DNA from: an uncultured Alphaproteobacteria bacterium
GTDB taxonomy: Bacteria; Pseudomonadota; Alphaproteobacteria; Puniceispirillales; UBA1172
DNA: 8,908 bases
Direction of reading: 5' to 3'
Assembly: GCA_937952245.1 (NCBI GenBank)
Contig: CALFYS010000119.1
Coordinates: forward strand, 1 to 8,908
Shown in pieces: positions 5,053 to 8,908 of this stretch; the stretch's first letter is position 1, and every line of letters begins with the position of its first letter. The notes beneath the pieces were generated by a model. The model made no database searches and was not told the origin of the DNA. It saw nothing but the letters and a program-made list of their open reading frames with translations. The position numbers and the translations under genes are program-made.

Positions 5053-6933
5053 ATGTTGACCCCATTGCTTGACCCCAAGATTTCCATTGAAGACCGTGAT
5101 GGCCGCCCGTGTTTGGTCAGCGGGCGTTTTGGTGATCTCTATTTCGCCGCCCAAGATGGTCTGGCCGAAACCGAATTGGTGTTTTTATCAGGCAATGATT
5201 TGCCGTCGCGAATGGAAGGGCAGCGGCAATTCACCGTTGCGGAAACAGGCTTTGGCACAGGGCTGAACTTTCTGGCGTTGCTGCATCATTGGCGGCGGTT
5301 GGAAGACCACCCTGATCAAACCGCCCCATTGTTGCATTACATCACCACTGAAATCGCCCCCCTTGATGCTGAGGTGATCAAAGAGGTGCTTTCGCCTTAT
5401 CAAGACTTATCGGGCTTGGTTGATGAAATGCTTGCGATTCTGCCGCCCCGCTGGCCTGGGCGGCATCGGCGGCATTTGTTTGGCGGCAGGGTGGTTGTTG
5501 ATTTCCTTTACGGTGACAGCCTTGCAATGATCCAATCGTCCAATTTTAGAGCCGACGCGTGGTTTTTGGATGGGTTTGCCCCATCGGTTAATCCTGATAT
5601 GTGGCAGGATGGGCTTTTTGAAGCGCTGGCCAGCCATTCCGCGGCTCAAGCGACATTGGCCAGTTTCACCGCCGCCGGTCATGTGCGGCGCGGGCTGGAG
5701 GCGGCAGGGTTTATGATCCATCGCCTGCCGGGGTTTGGTCATAAACGGCATCGCATCACGGGCCAGTTTACACTCAAGTCTCAACAGACCAGCGCTGAAC
5801 CAATCCCCCATGTCGATACTCCCAAAAAAGTTGTGATTATTGGGGCAGGAATTGCGGGGGCATCGGTCGCCGCCGCCCTAAAACCCCGAGGGGATGATAT
5901 TCTGGTCTTGGGGCAGGGGGATGGTGCTGGTGATGGCGCGTCCGGTAATATCGCGGCGGTGCAATCCCCGCGCTTAACCGCGGCGGATAGTTTTTCTGAA
6001 CGCCTTTCCCTCACAGGATATAGCTATGCCCGCTGGTTGGCGCGGTTTCATGGCGTTGATTTAGCGGCGCAAGCCATCAGCTACGCGTGGAATGACCGTG
6101 AAGTCACACGGCAAGAAAAAATCAAATCCCGCGATTGGCCCGATACGGTGTTCTCAACCCCTCTGCCGAGCGAGTTAAAAGAACAAACCGGGCTTGATAT
6201 TGCCTATCCTGGGTTGCTTTTCCCCGATGGTGGGGCGGTTGACCCGAAAGCCTTGACCCATGCGTTGTTAGACGGGGTGAACACACAGTTTAACACCACG
6301 GTCACGGGATTTACGCCGTTGTCGGGTGGCGGCTGGCAGATTGAAACTGACCAAGGCGCGATTGAGGCTGATCTCTTGGTGCTGGCGGCGGGTTCAGGGC
6401 TGGCGGCGTTAACCCAAGATTGGCTGGACCCTTTATTGCCCCTGCAAGTCACGGCGGGGCGTGTCAGCCATATGCCATCATCTGCTCTAACATCTACTTT
6501 GAACGGGGAAGAGTTAAACCATGCCATCAGTTTTGGCGGTTATATGGCTAAAGCAAAGGATGGCCAAATCGCTTTAGGGGCCAGTTTTGACCGCCACGTT
6601 GATATGAACGCCCCGCCGCCGATTGATGATGATTTGCACAATGCCAATATCGAGACATTGCCGCCAGCGGTTGCGGCCAGCATTGACCGTGATTTCACCA
6701 CATGGTCAGGGCGGGTCAGTTTTCGGCTGGCCTCCAAGGATCGTTCCCCCATCGCAGGCGACCTTGGCAATGGCCTTTATGTGATCGCGGCTTTGGGCGC
6801 GCGCGGCATGGTGACCGGGCCTATTTTGGGGCAGTATATCGCATCGCTGATCATGCAAACGCCATCCCCGTTGGATCGAGGGGCGGCGTCATTGGTTGAC
6901 CCGTATCGGTTTTCAGCAAAGGAAGGGTTGTAA
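5053..6933 (+). CDS. mnmC: Bifunctional tRNA 5-(methylaminomethyl)-2-thiouridine biosynthesis protein MnmC
   Basis: A complete 626-residue fusion that finishes the wobble uridine modification mnm5s2U34 started by MnmE-MnmG. The N-terminal half is the SAM-dependent methyltransferase that converts nm5 to mnm5. Its SAM loop ETGFGTGLNF is at 64-73 and DGFAPSVNPDMW at 173-184, with Asp173 likely matching the catalytic Asp of the family; GHKRHRITGQF closes the domain. The C-terminal half is the FAD oxidase that converts cmnm5 to nm5. It has VIIGAGIAGAS at 261-271, ASGNIAAVQSPRL at 296-308, and the closing GARGMVTGPILGQYIASLI. A short linker of about 18 residues joins them near 241-258. E. coli MnmC is slightly longer. 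The ATG at 5053 has no good SD but gives the expected N-terminus. It ends 33 bp before a convergent gene. Confidence 0.92.
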   Translation: MLTPLLDPKISIEDRDGRPCLVSGRFGDLYFAAQDGLAETELVFLSGNDLPSRMEGQRQFTVAETGFGTGLNFLALLHHWRRLEDHPDQTAPLLHYITTEIAPLDAEVIKEVLSPYQDLSGLVDEMLAILPPRWPGRHRRHLFGGRVVVDFLYGDSLAMIQSSNFRADAWFLDGFAPSVNPDMWQDGLFEALASHSAAQATLASFTAAGHVRRGLEAAGFMIHRLPGFGHKRHRITGQFTLKSQQTSAEPIPHVDTPKKVVIIGAGIAGASVAAALKPRGDDILVLGQGDGAGDGASGNIAAVQSPRLTAADSFSERLSLTGYSYARWLARFHGVDLAAQAISYAWNDREVTRQEKIKSRDWPDTVFSTPLPSELKEQTGLDIAYPGLLFPDGGAVDPKALTHALLDGVNTQFNTTVTGFTPLSGGGWQIETDQGAIEADLLVLAAGSGLAALTQDWLDPLLPLQVTAGRVSHMPSSALTSTLNGEELNHAISFGGYMAKAKDGQIALGASFDRHVDMNAPPPIDDDLHNANIETLPPAVAASIDRDFTTWSGRVSFRLASKDRSPIAGDLGNGLYVIAALGARGMVTGPILGQYIASLIMQTPSPLDRGAASLVDPYRFSAKEGL

Positions 6934-6939
6934 GGCGGT

Positions 6940-6974
6940 TTAATCATCGCCCCATTAATCATCCCATTAATCAT
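6940..6974. repeat. Three copies of TTAATCAT between convergent genes
   Basis: TTAATCAT occurs at 6940-6947, 6955-6962 and 6967-6974. The last two belong to an exact 12-bp tandem repeat (CCCATTAATCAT at 6951-6962 and 6963-6974). Read on the - strand, each copy is GAT GAT TAA, i.e. Asp-Asp-stop, and all three are in the same frame as the amidohydrolase gene. The spacing is 12 and 15 bp. The repeat thus multiplies the gene's own C-terminal codons and stop, probably by slippage or unequal exchange. Confidence 0.85.
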
Positions 6975-7890
6975 CTCCGCGGCGGATCATCAATTCATCC
7001 ATATGAAGAACGAACCGGCAGAGAATAGAGGCCATGGCCGACCAATCTTGTTTCAGCTCAAGACTGGTTTCATCCAAATAACAAGAACGGCAAATTTCGA
7101 TCTGTAGCGCCGAGACCCCCGCCACGGGGTTGCCATAGTGCTTTGTGATAAAACCGCCTGAAAACGGTGAGTTAAGACGTGTTCTTAATCCTTCACGTGA
7201 GAAATAATTCAACGCCGCATCCACCACCCAAGGGCGCGCCGATTGGCCGTGATTGCTGCCAATAATCACATCGCTATCAACCCCGAACAACCCTGACGGC
7301 ATGGAATGGCAATCCAGCAACAACGCGTGGTCATGGGATCGGGCAGACCGGATCATCGTTTGCAAAGCCTTGTGGTAAGGCGTGTAATAATGCTGGCGTC
7401 TTAATTCAACTTCGCTGGCGGGCAGGGGGTTTGTGTAAATATCCTTTTGCCGGGCGGCTTTTTTGGGGATCATCCCTAAACCTGACCTTAAGTAGCGGGT
7501 GACTTTCGGGTTGGTTGTGCCGACAGGCCCATCAAACATTTGCGCGTCAATTTCATCCGCTTGGCGATTAACATCAACAAAGCTTCGGGGGAATTGCGCC
7601 ATTAAAATCGGGGCGGGTAGCGGCTGAAACGTCAATAAGCGATCAACGCCCGCGTCTTCGACTTGCCTTAATTGGTCGAGCGGCAGGCTGGCTTGATCCA
7701 AAAAATGATTGGGGTAACGGCGGCCACTATGGGGGGAATTAACCACCACCGGGGAAAGCCTGTTGCCCGCGGCGGGGATAATCTCAAAAGGGTATTCAAC
7801 CGTATTGACCACCACAGCAGGGCAGGCCAACGGGTTGCCGCCCTCTATGTTTTGACGTCTTTGTTGGTGATGTGGTGGTGATCCGGTCAT
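6967..7890 (-). CDS. N-formylglutamate amidohydrolase-family protein
   Basis: A complete 307-residue zinc-dependent hydrolase of the N-formylglutamate amidohydrolase family (COG3741-like). HutG-type members cleave N-formyl-L-glutamate to formate and glutamate in histidine breakdown. Family motifs in order are VVVNSPHSGRRYP (48-60, His54 likely metal-binding), EDAGVD (78-83), RSFVDVNRQADEID (102-115), LLLDCHSMPS (190-199, Asp193/His195) and SGGFITKHYGNP (244-255). ALQIEICRSCYLDE follows at 261-274, with Glu265 probably catalytic. About 33 residues rich in Gln, Arg and His precede the core; the ATG at 7890 has no good SD and the true start could be a later GTG near codon 26. No other hut gene is close. 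Substrate could be another N-acyl or N-formyl amino acid. It is convergent with mnmC and divergent from the tRNA gene. Confidence 0.82.
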   Translation of the reverse strand: MTGSPPHHQQRRQNIEGGNPLACPAVVVNTVEYPFEIIPAAGNRLSPVVVNSPHSGRRYPNHFLDQASLPLDQLRQVEDAGVDRLLTFQPLPAPILMAQFPRSFVDVNRQADEIDAQMFDGPVGTTNPKVTRYLRSGLGMIPKKAARQKDIYTNPLPASEVELRRQHYYTPYHKALQTMIRSARSHDHALLLDCHSMPSGLFGVDSDVIIGSNHGQSARPWVVDAALNYFSREGLRTRLNSPFSGGFITKHYGNPVAGVSALQIEICRSCYLDETSLELKQDWSAMASILCRFVLHMDELMIRRGDD

Positions 7891-7898
7891 CCCATAAA

Positions 7899-7982
7899 CT
7901 CAAAATATCAACAATCTGAATTCAAAGCATAGGGGGTGATGTCTTCATCAACAAGCCCTGATCTATTTTGAGTGATATTTTG
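7899..7982. repeat. Inverted AT-rich repeat flanking the divergent intergenic region
   Basis: CAAAATATCA (7901-7910) is the exact reverse complement of TGATATTTTG (7973-7982). The adjoining TATTTTGAG (7964-7972) is the exact reverse complement of CTCAAAATA (7899-7907). One motif is therefore present once near the amidohydrolase start and twice, in opposite orientation, near the tRNA promoter. It could be a regulator's binding site acting on either gene, or chance in an AT-rich gap. Confidence 0.5.
7926..7954 (-). promoter_or_regulatory. Candidate promoter of the N-formylglutamate amidohydrolase-family gene
   Basis: On the - strand, TTGTTG (7954-7949) and TATGCT (7931-7926) are separated by 17 bp, about 35 bp upstream of the ATG. 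The -35 is weak (three of six) and the -10 moderate (four of six). The spacer contains a small hairpin, TGATG-TCTT-CATCA at 7937-7950. Position and spacing are right, but nothing more supports it. Confidence 0.3.
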
Positions 7983-7984
7983 GC

Positions 7985-8012
7985 TTGCGCTTATCAAATT
8001 TTACGCTATGTT
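7985..8012 (+). promoter_or_regulatory. Candidate promoter of tRNA-Val
   Basis: TTGCGC (7985-7990) and TATGTT (8007-8012) are 16 bp apart. A start near 8019 would leave a leader of about 18 nt before the mature tRNA. The local AT-rich upstream tract (7961-7981) would suit a strong stable-RNA promoter. An alternative pairing, TTGGCT (7980-7985) with TACGCT (8002-8007), has similar quality, so the exact boxes are uncertain. Confidence 0.4.
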
Positions 8013-8036
8013 CTCAATCACGCTGTTAAGCACTAA

Positions 8037-8111
8037 GGACGCGTAGCTCAGCGGGAGAGCACTACGTTGACATCGTAGGGGTCGCTGGTTCAATCCCAGC
8101 CGCGTCCACCA
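8037..8111 (+). tRNA. tRNA-Val, anticodon GAC
   Basis: The full cloverleaf folds by eye. Acceptor stem GGACGCG (8037-8043) pairs with CGCGTCC (8101-8107) at all seven positions. D stem GCTC/GAGC is at 8046-8049 and 8057-8060. Anticodon stem CTACG/CGTAG encloses the loop TTGACAT (8067-8073), giving anticodon GAC at 8069-8071, which reads GUC and GUU valine codons. The variable loop GGGTC has five bases. T stem GCTGG/CCAGC encloses TTCAATC. Discriminator base A8108 is followed by a genomically encoded CCA (8109-8111). The gene stands alone; no partner tRNA is seen in the 114 bp before the next gene. No duplicated 3' end is seen that would mark integration here. Confidence 0.97.
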
Positions 8112-8212
8112 TCCCCAAATACCTCTTCGCTTTCAGATTTGCCCTGACATTAGGCATCATCCCTTTCCCTTGCCAATAATTACAATTTCCGCCAGCATGA
8201 TCCTTATGGATA

Positions 8213-8220
8213 GGGGGAGG
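8213..8220 (+). promoter_or_regulatory. Strong Shine-Dalgarno site for the FecR-like exported protein gene
   Basis: GGGGGAGG ends 5 nt before the ATG at 8226 and decides this start. The 101 bp between the tRNA end and this site show no clear promoter boxes and no convincing terminator; the best I see is TTGCCA at 8170-8175 without a well-spaced -10. Confidence 0.6.
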
Positions 8221-8225
8221 TTCTG

Positions 8226-8906
8226 ATGTGTATGTGTTCTTTGCATCAACGCCGTACGGTTTTGCTGGGCATGGCGGGCGTTATGATCATGCCGCAACAG
8301 CTTTGGGCTCAAAATGATGGGATTGATGTGATTGGCGGTGCTGTCAGCATCACGCCGTCATCCAGTGCCGAAGGCGGCAAACAGCCCTTTAAACTGGATA
8401 GCGGCGCGTTGGGCGGAGTGGTGAAAACCAAAGACCAAGTGTTTTACCTCGACCCTGAAACAGAGGCTGATTTCTATAAAGACGATGATGGTCTTGTTTC
8501 AAATATCGTTTTGAAAGCAGGCGGGGTGTTGTCGCTCTTTGGTGAGAAATCAGGCCAAGGGGTTGAGATCAAAACCTTTAACGCGGTTGGCGCGATCAGA
8601 GGCACCACCACCTATTTCGCGTGGCAAGCCAAGGAAAAACGAACCTATGTGTGCTGTTGTTATGGCGGGGTTGACCTGTTGAATGGCAAGGGCGGCCAGA
8701 AAAGCCTTGAAACGTCTTATCATACGGCGGTGGTCTTGCCGCAAGACGGCGGGGTTGAACCCGCCCCCTATGACCGGCCTTTAAACCATTACGATGATGA
8801 TATTCTTGCTCTTGAAGGGCAGGTGGGGCGCACGCCTCGCTGGCAATTGCCCCATGGCCAGATGAATTTCTTTGCCCCTCGACCTGTGCCGTTAAAATCA
8901 GGTTGA
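8226..8906 (+). CDS. Exported FecR-like protein with Tat-type signal and Cys-rich motif, function unknown
   Basis: A complete 226-residue protein, ending two bases before the window edge. Residues 1-28 look like a Tat signal: HQRRTVLLG with paired arginines 9-10, a hydrophobic stretch, and likely cleavage after LWA (28). The body is beta-rich and resembles the FecR domain, with the motif AVGAIRGTTTYF at 120-131. It continues with TYVCCCYGGVDLL (140-152), which recalls uncharacterised alphaproteobacterial FecR-like proteins that carry a C-x-CYG motif. Its tail, PAPYDRPLNHYDDDILALE followed by GQVGRTPRW (about 179-206), recalls their NHTD-x-EL-x-x-LE-x-LVGR ending. These resemblances are from memory. 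The clustered cysteines 143-145, His166 and His188 could bind a metal or form disulfides; Tat export would fit a protein folded with cofactor in the cytoplasm. Neighbours give no hint: a tRNA upstream, nothing visible downstream. Confidence 0.55.
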   Translation: MCMCSLHQRRTVLLGMAGVMIMPQQLWAQNDGIDVIGGAVSITPSSSAEGGKQPFKLDSGALGGVVKTKDQVFYLDPETEADFYKDDDGLVSNIVLKAGGVLSLFGEKSGQGVEIKTFNAVGAIRGTTTYFAWQAKEKRTYVCCCYGGVDLLNGKGGQKSLETSYHTAVVLPQDGGVEPAPYDRPLNHYDDDILALEGQVGRTPRWQLPHGQMNFFAPRPVPLKSG

Positions 8907-8908
8907 AT

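Noticed and set aside
4705..5154. A 149-codon open frame on the - strand across the yciB-mnmC junction
   Set aside because: It overlaps two well-supported genes on the other strand, has no recognisable motif, and its composition is that of a shadow frame.
5348..5360. MnmC split into two separate genes or frameshifted
   Set aside because: The frame is continuous from 5053 to 6933 and both domains carry all expected motifs.
5407..5811. A 134-codon open frame on the - strand inside mnmC
   Set aside because: It lies wholly inside the methyltransferase domain of mnmC, with no SD and no protein-like pattern.
6934..6951. GGCG...CGCC as a terminator between mnmC and the convergent gene
   Set aside because: The stem is only 4 bp with a 10-nt loop and no T tract on either strand.
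8037..8225. tRNA-Val as an integration site for a mobile element
   Set aside because: No integrase gene and no second copy of the tRNA 3' end is present in the window.

Overview
The window looks like part of an alphaproteobacterial chromosome. The evidence is moderate-to-high GC, tightly packed genes with ATGA and TAATG overlaps, a full-length fused MnmC, an IspZ/YciB membrane protein, and a CCA-encoding tRNA-Val. A marine lineage such as Rhodobacterales or SAR116 would fit, but that is a guess from overall character. There is no insertion sequence, phage gene, CRISPR array or rRNA. All family names come from recognising motifs by eye, not from a search.

Layout. (1) 2-268: the C-terminal tail of a ZnuA-type zinc-binding protein, cut by the window edge. 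(2) 349-3776: a tightly spaced four-gene set on the + strand. It encodes a 3-hydroxyisobutyrate dehydrogenase-type enzyme, a DauA-like FAD amino-acid dehydrogenase, an isocitrate/isopropylmalate-type decarboxylating dehydrogenase and a small ABM-fold (LsrG/YgiN-like) protein. (3) 3865-6933: a second + strand run with a DUF3833-type lipoprotein, an IspZ/YciB membrane protein and the bifunctional tRNA-modifying enzyme MnmC. (4) 6967-7890: an N-formylglutamate amidohydrolase-family gene on the - strand, convergent with mnmC. (5) 8037-8111: tRNA-Val(GAC). (6) 8226-8906: an exported FecR-like protein of unknown role with a likely Tat signal and a Cys-rich motif.

How the genes may work together. 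The four-gene set is the least explained part. Three different redox enzymes are translationally coupled or nearly so, and a small ABM protein follows, with no transporter or regulator between them. This suggests a short catabolic route for a small amino or hydroxy acid. The FAD enzyme would make an imino/keto acid, the decarboxylating dehydrogenase would act on a malate-like intermediate, and the 3-hydroxyacid dehydrogenase would interconvert a hydroxy acid and a semialdehyde. Two of the enzymes differ at positions I recall as substrate-binding or catalytic: Gln87 in the DauA-like protein, and Phe138 at the usual catalytic Tyr of the IPMDH-like protein. The substrate may therefore differ from those of the named relatives. 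The lipoprotein-ispZ-mnmC run mixes envelope and tRNA functions and shows no obvious shared pathway.
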